Assembly (NCBI GenBank): GCA_031263295.1 | Contig: JAISGC010000052.1 | Coordinates: 1 to 6,716, forward strand | From: Rickettsiales bacterium | Lineage (GTDB): Bacteria > Pseudomonadota > Alphaproteobacteria > Rs-D84 | DNA: 6,716 nucleotides | Direction of reading: 5' to 3' | Part shown: in pieces, positions 1-5,756 of the stretch | Layout of the letters: the number at the start of each line of letters is the position of its first letter | How positions within the stretch are numbered: position 1 is the first letter of the stretch | The notes under the pieces: model-generated | What the model was told of the DNA's origin: nothing | The model's database searches: none | Seen by the model: the letters and a program-made list of their open reading frames with translations, nothing else | Program-made: the position numbers and the translations under genes

Positions 1-891
1 GGCGGCGACGGCGGGCGCGGCGGCGATGTCGTATTCCACGCGGTGCCGAATGTGAACACGCTCGTCGACTTTCGATTCAAGCAGCATTTCGCCGCAGAAA
101 ACGGACGCGGCGGATCGGGCGCTATGCGCACCGGAAAGTCCGGCGAGGATTGCGTGATAGCCGTCCCGACCGGCACCGAAATAATGTCCGAGAACGAGGA
201 ATTATTGTATGCCGACCTCGCGACCGACGGCGCCGAGTGGATGGCCGCGCGCGGCGGCAACGGAGGATGGGGAAATCTGCATTTCAAGAGCTCGACGAAC
301 CGCGCGCCCGAGCAGCACAACGACGGCTTGCCCGGCGAGGAGCGCGTGCTGGTGCTGCGACTGAAACTGATTGCGGACGCGGGCCTGGTCGGAATGCCGA
401 ACGCGGGCAAGAGCTCGCTCTTGGCGGCGCTGACCAACGCGCGGCCGAAAATCGCGAACTATGCCTTCACGACATTGAACCCGGGGCTGGGCGTTTTGGC
501 GATGCACGGGCGCGAGTTTGTCTTGGTCGATTTGCCGGGACTTATCGCAGGCGCGGCGAACGGCGTCGGCCTCGGCGACAGATTCCTCGGGCACGCCGAG
601 CGCACGAAATTGATTCTGCATCTTATCGACGGCACCGAAGAAGACCTGGCCGCGCGATATAAAATTATTCGCAAAGAAATGGAGGCCTATGGCGGCCGTC
701 TTGTCGACAAGCCCGAAATCGTCGTGCTGAATAAAACCGACGCGATAGAACCGGCGGACTTGAAGAAAAAAATTACGGCGTTGAAACGGGTCGCGAAAGG
801 CGCGCCCGTCGTCGCAATCTCCGCCGCCGCCCGCACGGGACTTGATGAATTAAAAACGGGGATTGAGAAAGTTTTAACGACTGGCGACTAG
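1..891 (+). CDS. obgE: Obg family GTPase (CgtA/ObgE), 5' end outside the window
   Basis: Obg is a ribosome-associated GTPase involved in 50S subunit maturation and stress or cell-cycle control. The reading frame is open from base 1, so the gene enters from the left; 296 residues are visible, and by comparison with the family about 40 N-terminal residues are missing. Visible residues 1 to about 120 are the end of the glycine-rich Obg fold (GGDGGRGGD, NTLVDFR, RGGNGGWGN). The G domain follows: G1 GMPNAGKSS at 391-417, switch FTT near 466-474, G3 DLPG at 529-540 followed by the family stretch GVGLGDRFLGHAERT, G4 NKTD at 730-741, and G5 SAAA near 820. There is no C-terminal extension; the protein ends about 23 residues after G5. 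Family assignment is very safe. The last codons and the TAG stop lie inside a heptanucleotide-repeat hairpin shared with the secB/yidC junction. The next gene, mltA, converges on it. Confidence 0.97.
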   Translation, partial: GGDGGRGGDVVFHAVPNVNTLVDFRFKQHFAAENGRGGSGAMRTGKSGEDCVIAVPTGTEIMSENEELLYADLATDGAEWMAARGGNGGWGNLHFKSSTNRAPEQHNDGLPGEERVLVLRLKLIADAGLVGMPNAGKSSLLAALTNARPKIANYAFTTLNPGLGVLAMHGREFVLVDLPGLIAGAANGVGLGDRFLGHAERTKLILHLIDGTEEDLAARYKIIRKEMEAYGGRLVDKPEIVVLNKTDAIEPADLKKKITALKRVAKGAPVVAISAAARTGLDELKTGIEKVLTTGD

Positions 892-927
892 TGTTAGTCG
901 TTAGTAGTTAGTCATTAGTCGTTAAAA
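872..927. repeat. Heptanucleotide repeat (TTAGTCG) hairpin at the obgE/mltA junction
   Basis: Bases 894-923 are four imperfect tandem copies of a 7-mer (TTAGTCG, TTAGTAG, TTAGTCA, TTAGTCG) followed by TTAAAA. The right half (908-927) pairs with 872-891, which is the 3' end of obgE including its TAG stop. The 20-position stem has 16 Watson-Crick pairs, 3 G-T wobbles and 1 mismatch, with loop 892-907. The run 894-927 matches 2611-2644 at 33 of 34 positions, so it is a dispersed repeat and not a local accident. No T-tract follows the stem on either strand, so it is not a canonical Rho-independent terminator, although an RNA hairpin could still protect or define both converging 3' ends. Confidence 0.8.
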
Positions 928-2013
928 TCATTTCGGCAAAAAGATATACATCTGTCCCGGTTGATTCTGGCCGTGGGCGTATTCGAAGGCCTCGTCCCCG
1001 GTGCCAAAATAAATATCCGCGCGGTTCATTCCGATTATCGCGCCGCCCGTATCCTGGGCCATCATCAGGCGTTGAAACTTGCCGCCGTTCGACAACTTCG
1101 TATCCAGCCACACCGGCATCCCGAGCGCATAGATGTCTTTGTCGATCGCGACGCTGCGGATTTTGGTCAGCGGCACGCCCATATGTCCCGTGACGGCTTC
1201 GATTTTCGACGGCGTGTAATAGACATAGCGCGGGTTGTTCGCAATCAGTTCGTCCGCGAGGTCGCGGTTCTGTTTCAAGTAAGCGCGCACCGATTTCATT
1301 CCGTATCCCTCGGGCGGGCGGATGCCGCGCGCCAAGAGTTGCGAGCCAATTCCGTTGAAGGTCATATCGTTTGTCGATGCGACCGAAAGGCGCACATTCG
1401 TTCCGTCTTCGAGTATCAATGTCGCCGAGCCCATATCCTGCAAATCAATCGGATCAATCCAATAAATCACGCGACCGATTCGCTCGTTCACAAGGCGGGT
1501 CGATGGGACATTTTTGTATTCGCGCCCGTCCGTCGGCTTGTCCATAATCGGGGCGGAGCAGGCCGCGGTTTGCGTGCGGCAGGCGCGCACGACCGGCGAA
1601 TAATAGCCCGTGAACTTTCCGTTTTTGGTCGCGCTGTCGGCAACTTTATAAGGTTGGAAATGATCTTCGAAAAATTGGCGGGCGGTCGCTGCGCTCGCAT
1701 TCGCGCCCGGCATATTCGCGCATTTTTCTTCCCAGCGTTTCGCGTCGGGCCGGACCTTTTGCCCCGCTATGTTTATCTTCGTGTTGCAGCTATGCCTCAT
1801 AGCCGCGAGCGCGTATCGGTGATCGTCGTTCTTCCAACCGGGCAGGGCGGAATGAGGCACCGGCGTCAGGTCCGCGGTTATCGCGCCGTCTCCGCCGCCG
1901 GTCGCCCACGGCCATTCGAACAGGCCGCAACCGGACAAAGAGAATAAGAGAATAAGAGAATAAGAGAATATTGCGCGCGATAGAGTCGGTATTTTTATTT
2001 TATATGAAAGCAT
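928..2013 (-). CDS. mltA: Membrane-bound lytic murein transglycosylase A, lipoprotein
   Basis: MltA cleaves the MurNAc-GlcNAc glycosidic bond of peptidoglycan, leaving 1,6-anhydro-MurNAc ends, and is anchored to the outer membrane. The protein is 361 aa, a normal length. Residues 1-28 form a lipoprotein signal peptide with lipobox LSGC and lipidated Cys29. The MltA domain runs from about 60 to 250 (GYYSP at 136-140, NPRYVYY at 260-266). The C-terminal 3D domain begins around GVPLTKIRSVAID (279-291) and contains AQDTGGAIIG, whose Asp321 matches the family's catalytic aspartate, then RADIYFGTG. The start at 2013 was chosen because GGAG stands 9 nt upstream; an in-frame ATG at 2028 (peptide METTK) is the alternative and is supplied by the 50-nt repeat element. 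Oddly, the signal-peptide core (FSYSLILLFS) is encoded by an octanucleotide repeat at 1940-1971. The gene converges on obgE and diverges from secB. LspA, encoded in this window, would process it. Confidence 0.95.
   Translation of the reverse strand: MLSYKIKIPTLSRAIFSYSLILLFSLSGCGLFEWPWATGGGDGAITADLTPVPHSALPGWKNDDHRYALAAMRHSCNTKINIAGQKVRPDAKRWEEKCANMPGANASAATARQFFEDHFQPYKVADSATKNGKFTGYYSPVVRACRTQTAACSAPIMDKPTDGREYKNVPSTRLVNERIGRVIYWIDPIDLQDMGSATLILEDGTNVRLSVASTNDMTFNGIGSQLLARGIRPPEGYGMKSVRAYLKQNRDLADELIANNPRYVYYTPSKIEAVTGHMGVPLTKIRSVAIDKDIYALGMPVWLDTKLSNGGKFQRLMMAQDTGGAIIGMNRADIYFGTGDEAFEYAHGQNQPGQMYIFLPK
1940..1971 (-). repeat. Octanucleotide tandem repeat encoding the MltA signal-peptide core
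   Basis: On the + strand there are four consecutive copies of GAGAATAA; the fourth ends in T instead of A. On the coding strand this reads as TTATTCTC repeats and encodes the residues IFSYSLILLFS just before the lipobox LSGC. The same octamer at 5863-5894 encodes the corresponding part of an unrelated secreted protein, and the octamer also forms the arms of the 50-nt leader element at 2026-2075. Confidence 0.95.
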
Positions 2014-2025
2014 TTTAGTGGTCTC

Positions 2026-2075
2026 CATTCTCTTATTCTCTGCAAACGCAAAGCGTTTGCATTCTCTTATTCTCT
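2026..2075 (-). repeat. 50-nt octamer-hairpin leader element, copy A (mltA leader)
   Basis: Reading along the mltA strand, the element is an AGAGAATAAGAGAA arm, a perfect 9-bp hairpin with a 3-nt loop (stem 2041-2049 with 2053-2061), then a second GAGAATAAGAGA arm ending in ATG at 2028-2026. It matches 5756-5805 at 47 of 50 positions. The only differences are one stem base pair (A-T here, G-C there) and one loop base. The terminal ATG is in frame with mltA, five codons ahead of the start I prefer. The arm nearest the gene is complementary over at least 14 nt to the octamer repeat inside the mltA signal sequence. Confidence 0.9.
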
Positions 2076-2085
2076 GTGTTATGAT
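2057..2085 (+). promoter_or_regulatory. Possible secB promoter
   Basis: TTGCAT (2057-2062, weak -35) is separated by 17 nt from TATGAT (2080-2085, 5/6 match to the -10 consensus). Transcription would start near 2092, giving a leader of about 24 nt before secB. The spacer falls in the octamer repeat and the -35 in the hairpin stem of copy A. The -35 matches only 3/6, so this is tentative. Confidence 0.3.
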
Positions 2086-2086
2086 G

Positions 2087-2116
2087 ATTCTACCAAAATA
2101 TAAGGAGCTTATGCAA
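2087..2116 (-). promoter_or_regulatory. Possible mltA promoter
   Basis: On the minus strand TTGCAT (2116-2111) and TAGAAT (2092-2087, 5/6 match to -10) are 18 nt apart. If used, the mltA transcript would begin near 2080 and carry the whole 50-nt hairpin element in its leader. It overlaps the proposed secB leader, as expected for a compact divergent region. The -35 is weak. Confidence 0.25.
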
Positions 2117-2535
2117 TGGCTGATTTCAAGCTGATCTCGCAATTTCTGAAAAAACTTTCGTTCGACTCGCCGTCCGTGCCCGAGCTGTTTTTCAAGCAGG
2201 AAAACACGCAGGCCAAGATGGACATCAATCTGGATATTCAGATAAAGTCGTCCGAGAACAAACTCTATATGGTCGATCTCTTGGCCAAGCTGGAATCGAA
2301 GCTCGACGCCGCGGGCAAGGTCGTGTTTTCCATCGACGCCGTTTATTCGGCGCTGGTGCAAATCGATAAAAGCGAAAATGAAGAGGATCTGAAACACACA
2401 TTGCTGGTGTCGGTGCCGCAGATTATGTTCCCGTCGGTGCGCGCTTTGGTGCTCCGCGATACGGCCGAATCGGGCTTCCCGCCGTTCATGATGCAGCCCG
2501 TCGATTTCGAGGAACTTTATAAAAGTAAAAAATAA
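2116..2535 (+). CDS. secB: Protein-export chaperone SecB
   Basis: SecB is a cytoplasmic tetrameric chaperone that keeps preproteins unfolded and hands them to SecA. The product is 139 aa, slightly short for the family. Recognisable blocks are LSFDSPSVPELFF (residues 14-26), the central strand region, VPQIMFPSVRALVLRD (about 99-114, corresponding to the family CPxLLFPFAR block) and the C-terminal GFPPFMMQPVDFEELY, the family's GGFPPxxLxPIDFxxLY signature. The sequence is divergent: the usual Cys-Pro is Val-Pro, and FAR is SVR. AAGGAG at 2102-2107 stands 8 nt before the ATG. An out-of-frame ATG at 2111 is not used. It diverges from mltA and is followed immediately by a terminator hairpin. Its presence supports a proteobacterial host. 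Confidence 0.93.
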   Translation: MADFKLISQFLKKLSFDSPSVPELFFKQENTQAKMDINLDIQIKSSENKLYMVDLLAKLESKLDAAGKVVFSIDAVYSALVQIDKSENEEDLKHTLLVSVPQIMFPSVRALVLRDTAESGFPPFMMQPVDFEELYKSKK

Positions 2536-2559
2536 AAATCGGGCATAGCCCGATTTTTT
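2534..2559. terminator. Bidirectional Rho-independent terminator for secB and yidC
   Basis: The perfect inverted repeat ATCGGGC (2538-2544) and GCCCGAT (2548-2554) has a 3-nt ATA loop. It is flanked by an A-run on the left and a T-run on the right, so it has a U-tract when read from either strand. It begins at the secB TAA stop and would also stop transcripts arriving from yidC. Confidence 0.88.
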
Positions 2560-2645
2560 TAACGACTAGTGACTAACGACTAGCGACTAATATCGGCGCG
2601 CGCACATTCATTAGTCGTTAGTAGTTAGTCACTAGTCGTTAAAAA
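2556..2645. repeat. Heptanucleotide repeat (TTAGTCG-type) long hairpin between secB and yidC
   Basis: Left arm 2561-2591 and right arm 2610-2640 are inverted repeats of 31 nt with 29 matches; one of the two differences is a G-T wobble. TTTTT at 2556-2560 and AAAAA at 2641-2645 extend the stem to 36 positions. The loop is 2592-2609. The right arm is 7-mer tandem units (TTAGTCG, TTAGTAG, TTAGTCA, CTAGTCG). The yidC stop codon starts at the next base, 2648-2646. The right arm is nearly identical to 894-927. Confidence 0.92.
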
Positions 2646-4223
2646 CTATTCTTTCTTTTTAAGCCAAAGAATCTGTCCAATCCCCGCCAGGTTCGAGACC
2701 AGCCAATAAAGCACAAGGCCCGACGGCATCCACGCGAACATCACGCCGAATATATAGGGCATATATTTCATCATCTTGGCGCCCGGAGCGTCGGAGCCTT
2801 GGCCGTTCAATCTGTTCTGCCAGATCATCGACGCGGCCATCAGAATCGGCAGAATGAAATACGGATCCATCGCCGACAAATCGGGCAGCCACAAGAATCC
2901 CGCGTGGCGCAACGGCACCGCAATCAGCAGCGCTTTATAGAGCGCGAAGAAAATCGGAATCTGCAAAAACATTATTCCAATCGAACCGAACGGGCTCAAT
3001 TTATGCGTCTGATACAGCCGCATAATTTCCTGCTGCATCCGCATCTTGTCGTTGCCGAATTGTGCTTGGATGCGCTTTAATTCCGGCTGAATCTTCGACA
3101 TGGCGCGCATTGATAAAAATGATTTCTTGGTCAGCGGCCACATCAATCCGCGGAGGATGAGCGTCAGTAAAATTATCGCTATGCCCCAGCTCGGCACCAG
3201 GCCGTGCAATTTTTCCAGCGTCCACAAAAACGGGCGCGACAAAAATCCGAACCATCCGTAGTCGAGCGTGCGGTCCAGGTTGTGAATCTTGCCCGCCGCC
3301 GCCGCAAGCGCGGCCTGCGTCTTGGGTCCGGCGAAAATATTCGTTTCGATTTTCGCGGTTTTGCCGGGCTCGATTTTTATAAACTCGGGCTTTATCTCGG
3401 CCTGAAAAAGCTTATCCGCGCGCTGCTTTATATTTATCGTCTTGTCGGAGGCTTGCGCGCTGGCGGCGACGACCTGCCAGTATTGATCCGTGAAGCCGAC
3501 GAACGGCGACTGGTTCTCGGACTGCTGGTAAATCGGCGCGCGCTTTGCGATGTCGTCGAAGGTCTCGTTCTCTATATCGCCGGATATGCCCGCGATGCCG
3601 CCCGTCCGCACCGCGAACTTAGATTCGGGCGCGCCCGCACGGACTATGCGCGCATAGACCGAAACGAAAATCGGTTTTCGGCCTCCGTTCCTGATTTCGT
3701 CCGCAACATTTATAACATAGCCCTCGCTGGTTATCACGCGCCGAAAATCATTGCCCGATTTCGCGCGCCAGATCATCGTGCCGCCATTCGCGGCGCGCGT
3801 CGATTTCCAAAGGCTGTCGGCCTTGGGCGCATCGGTCCCGTCCGCCAAAAATCCGATTTCGACGAACTCTTTTTCATCGCTCAATAACTCGACATTCTCG
3901 ACCTCGCCCTGCGATTGTTTGTAATCGTTCAGGTTTATGTTCGAGATGCGAATGCCCTGAACCGCGGCCGAAATATCGTCGTCGGATATGGTCGCGCGCG
4001 GAACATTCGAGATGTCGACTTGCTCGGATTCGCTCGCCGCATTCGCGGGCGCAGGCTTGTCCGCCGGGCGCAGCATCCAATAGGCCGCGAGGAATATCAG
4101 CATCCAGCCGACGAAGCCGAGCCCGCCTTTTTTCGCGTTCGGATTCGCGTTGTCGTTCGCCGCGTTCTGCATTTTCGAGAACTGCGCGAAGCCCGACGGG
4201 TTGTTGTTTATATATTGAACCAT
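2646..4223 (-). CDS. yidC: Membrane protein insertase YidC
   Basis: YidC inserts and folds inner-membrane proteins, alone or with SecYEG. The 525-aa product has the Gram-negative architecture. It has a first membrane segment at about 34-51, a large periplasmic P1 domain at about 52-340, and the conserved block DYGWFGFLSRPFLW (321-334). The core membrane segments lie at about 345-365, 413-434, 453-469 and 488-513. Arg358 in TLILRG corresponds to the conserved groove arginine, and the cytoplasmic amphipathic region (SMRAMSKIQPELKRIQ) follows. The tail is short and basic (LKKKE). Unusually, about 33 hydrophilic Asn/Ala-rich residues precede the first membrane segment, whereas E. coli YidC starts almost directly with it. 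The block equivalent to PxGGCLPMLLQ reads PFGSIGIMFLQ. The ATG overlaps the lspA stop (TAATG), with AAAAGGA about 7 nt upstream, indicating translational coupling. This lies outside the usual rpmH-rnpA-yidC setting as far as the window shows. Confidence 0.97.
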   Translation of the reverse strand: MVQYINNNPSGFAQFSKMQNAANDNANPNAKKGGLGFVGWMLIFLAAYWMLRPADKPAPANAASESEQVDISNVPRATISDDDISAAVQGIRISNINLNDYKQSQGEVENVELLSDEKEFVEIGFLADGTDAPKADSLWKSTRAANGGTMIWRAKSGNDFRRVITSEGYVINVADEIRNGGRKPIFVSVYARIVRAGAPESKFAVRTGGIAGISGDIENETFDDIAKRAPIYQQSENQSPFVGFTDQYWQVVAASAQASDKTINIKQRADKLFQAEIKPEFIKIEPGKTAKIETNIFAGPKTQAALAAAAGKIHNLDRTLDYGWFGFLSRPFLWTLEKLHGLVPSWGIAIILLTLILRGLMWPLTKKSFLSMRAMSKIQPELKRIQAQFGNDKMRMQQEIMRLYQTHKLSPFGSIGIMFLQIPIFFALYKALLIAVPLRHAGFLWLPDLSAMDPYFILPILMAASMIWQNRLNGQGSDAPGAKMMKYMPYIFGVMFAWMPSGLVLYWLVSNLAGIGQILWLKKKE

Positions 4224-4702
4224 TATTTTTTCCTTTTAATCCATTGCAATAAATACAGGCCGACTCCGACGCAGATGCAGACATCGGCGATGTTGAACGC
4301 GGGCCAGTGCCAAGTTCCCGCGTGCCAGTCTATGAAGTCCACGACCGCGCCGAAACGAACCCTGTCTATCAGGTTGCCGAGCGCTCCGCCTACGATGAGG
4401 GCCATCGGGATGTCGCGCGTTTTTGTGAACAGCAGCCACGCCAAATAGCCGATGACCGCGCCGGTCAGTCCTATCATTATCACGGCCGGGGCCTCGCGGA
4501 ACATCGAGAACGAGCTGCCCGGGTTCCAAGTGAATACTATATTGAACCACGAAAACACGCGCGCGATAAAGTATGGGTGAGGCACCAGGGCGAAGGCGTC
4601 GCCCGCCCACTTCCAACCCCCGGCGACCATCGAAAGCAGGATGCCCTTGGTTATCTGGTCGACGACGACGGCGCCCAAAACAATCGAGATTATTTTTTTC
4701 AT
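4223..4702 (-). CDS. lspA: Lipoprotein signal peptidase (signal peptidase II)
   Basis: LspA is the inner-membrane aspartyl protease that removes the signal peptide of diacylglyceryl-modified prolipoproteins just before the lipidated cysteine. From the start at 4702 it is 159 aa, a typical length, with four membrane segments. Family motifs are VDQITK (14-19), NPGSSF (60-65, a variant of the usual NxGxAF), GGALGNLIDR with catalytic Asp113, VVDFID (120-125) and PAFNIAD with catalytic Asp140. The start at 4702 is preferred over an ATG at 4720 because MKKIISIVLG is the usual beginning and because a likely -10 box covers 4716-4711, leaving essentially no leader. There is no Shine-Dalgarno sequence, so the mRNA may be leaderless. 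It overlaps yidC by one base and probably shares its mRNA. MltA in this window is an expected substrate. Confidence 0.96.
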   Translation of the reverse strand: MKKIISIVLGAVVVDQITKGILLSMVAGGWKWAGDAFALVPHPYFIARVFSWFNIVFTWNPGSSFSMFREAPAVIMIGLTGAVIGYLAWLLFTKTRDIPMALIVGGALGNLIDRVRFGAVVDFIDWHAGTWHWPAFNIADVCICVGVGLYLLQWIKRKK

Positions 4703-4710
4703 CGGTGTCG

Positions 4711-4739
4711 AGCATAGCACGGCGGGCGGGCGGCGTCAA
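4711..4739 (-). promoter_or_regulatory. Probable promoter for lspA-yidC, giving a near-leaderless mRNA
   Basis: On the minus strand TTGACG (4739-4734, 5/6 match to -35) is 17 nt from TATGCT (4716-4711, 4/6 match to -10). A start 6-8 nt downstream would place the RNA 5' end within about 2 nt of the lspA ATG at 4702. The -35 lies in the terminal inverted repeat of the adjacent 275-bp element. Confidence 0.5.
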
Positions 4740-5008
4740 TGATTGTTCTGGCAGAGCGTTATCGCGAGCCACCTCCTGCCCCGCGGACCCGCAGGGTCCA
4801 AGCGGGGCGGGAAAGTTTTGCTTGGCGAGCGGCGAAGCCGCGAGCCCTAGCAAAACTTGGGTGGGGTAATTGATTTATTTTTTTACCCCACCCAAGGTTT
4901 CGTAGGTTCGACCTGCGCTTCGCTTGGTCTCACCAACTCAACCTTTCCCGCCCCGCTGATGCGGGGCAGGAGGCAGCTCGCCGGACCGCTCTGTATCAAT
5001 GATTGACG
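4734..5008. repeat. 275-bp inverted-repeat element between lspA and the SIMPL gene
   Basis: This fills most of the 352-bp gap and I see no gene in it. The ends, 4734-4745 and 4997-5008, are 12-nt inverted repeats with 11 matches. Moving inward, CAGAGCG (4752-4758) pairs with 4987-4993, 4765-4784 with 4961-4980 (18 of 20), 4801-4815 with 4943-4957 (15 of 15) and 4857-4869 with 4883-4895 (13 of 13, loop 4870-4882). The left arm has its own hairpins: GGACCC/GGGTCC at 4785-4799, and AAGTTTTGCT/AGCAAAACTT at 4813-4822 and 4849-4858. The right arm has CCCCGC/GCGGGG at 4951-4966. It has no coding capacity and resembles a MITE or a compound REP-like element. Confidence 0.85.
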
Positions 5009-5032
5009 AGGTGCGAACCAAACTGATATACT
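5003..5032 (+). promoter_or_regulatory. Probable promoter of the SIMPL gene
   Basis: TTGACG (5003-5008, 5/6) and TATACT (5027-5032, 5/6) are 18 nt apart, with an AT-rich stretch after. Transcription would begin near 5039, just ahead of the AAGGAG ribosome-binding site at 5041-5046. The -35 box is the right-hand end of the 275-bp inverted-repeat element. Confidence 0.6.
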
Positions 5033-5054
5033 CAATATATAAGGAGAAAAAATC

Positions 5055-5756
5055 ATGAAAAAATATATTCCGGGGGCGGTTTGGATTCTGGCGATTTCGG
5101 CCGCGCTTTATGTCGTGGGCAATGCTATCTTCGGCGCGAGGACCATCACCGCGACCGGCGTCTGCGCCAACAAAGTCGCCAAAGACAAGTTCTCGATAAC
5201 GCTGCAATTTCGCGCGGTCGAAAAGACCGCGGGCGCGTCGTTGAAGGCCGCGCAGAACGCCGCCGACGACATCGCGCGCCAGATTCGCGCGATGGGCGAC
5301 AAGTCTATCGAGGTTCAGACGACCAATCTTTACAGCTATGAAAAAACCGAGTATGTAAAGGAAAAATCGATTCCGTTGGGCATCGAAACCACGCTCGACT
5401 TGGAGATAATTTCGAGCGGCAAGGATTCCGTCGCGGCCGCCATGAATATGATTGCGGGCGTCAAAAAGGTTTCCGTTTTCCCGCAGCAGTTGAAGAACTT
5501 TTCCTCGCGCGAACTGACCGACGAGGCGACCGCGAAATGCTTGGAGGCCGCCGTCCAGGACGCGCGCGCGAAAGCCGAGGCGATTGCCGAGGCCGACGGC
5601 GAGAGGCTGGGGCGCTTGGCTTCGGCGGCGCTCGGCGCGGCGCGGACCGACAATGTCCGACCCCTGATGGCGTTCAAGGAAGCCGCCGCCGATTACATCC
5701 AGACCGCCGACGGCGAGATTTCCGTTTCGGTGTCCGCGACATTTTATGTGAAATGA
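5055..5756 (+). CDS. SIMPL-domain (DUF541, YggE-like) envelope protein
   Basis: The 233-aa product starts with a hydrophobic segment at about 5-27 that could be an uncleaved anchor or signal peptide, so the rest lies in the periplasm. The remainder matches the SIMPL/DUF541 pattern. ITATGVCANKVAKDKFSITL (31-50) is the first strand region (family G-x-a-x-V-x-P-D), followed by a helix and IEVQTTNLYSYE (family I-x-T-x-x-x-x-x-x-Y). Near the C-terminus AVQDARAKAEAIAEADGERLG is the most typical block of the family (A-x-x-D-A-x-x-K-A-x-x-x-A-x-x-x-G-x-x-L-G). YggE is linked to reduced oxidative stress and BP26 of Brucella forms oligomeric channel-like rings, but a molecular role is not established. 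AAGGAG lies 8 nt before the ATG. The TGA stop overlaps the first base of the 50-nt repeat element, and the next gene follows 46 bp later on the same strand. Confidence 0.85.
   Translation: MKKYIPGAVWILAISAALYVVGNAIFGARTITATGVCANKVAKDKFSITLQFRAVEKTAGASLKAAQNAADDIARQIRAMGDKSIEVQTTNLYSYEKTEYVKEKSIPLGIETTLDLEIISSGKDSVAAAMNMIAGVKKVSVFPQQLKNFSSRELTDEATAKCLEAAVQDARAKAEAIAEADGERLGRLASAALGAARTDNVRPLMAFKEAAADYIQTADGEISVSVSATFYVK

Noticed and set aside
961..1947. Long + strand open frame (328 codons) opposite mltA
   Set aside because: It is antisense to a confidently identified MltA, is Arg/His-rich without recognisable domains, and reflects GC-rich codon bias.
1940..2075. CRISPR-like array
   Set aside because: The repeats are 8-mers in direct tandem without unique spacers of regular length, and no cas genes are present.
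2014..2397. Upstream extension of the mltA frame to an ATG at 2397
   Set aside because: It would overlap secB antisense and bury the lipoprotein signal peptide inside the protein.
4703..4720. Alternative lspA start at 4720
   Set aside because: It has no ribosome-binding site, adds an unusual MLCSTP head, and overlaps the probable -10 box.
4857..4895. Hairpin with T-run read as a Rho-independent terminator
   Set aside because: The T-run is in the loop, and the hairpin lies between two divergent gene starts, where no transcript needs ending.
4894..4943. tRNA-like stretch containing GGTTCGA
   Set aside because: No acceptor stem, anticodon arm or cloverleaf can be built around it; it belongs to the right arm of the inverted-repeat element.
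4736..5005. 10-bp direct repeat TCAATGATTG flanking the 275-bp element, read as a target-site duplication
   Set aside because: The sequence is itself nearly an inverted repeat (CAAT-G-ATTG), and CGTCAATGATTG/CAATGATTGACG fits better as terminal inverted repeats; a duplication cannot be distinguished from these data.
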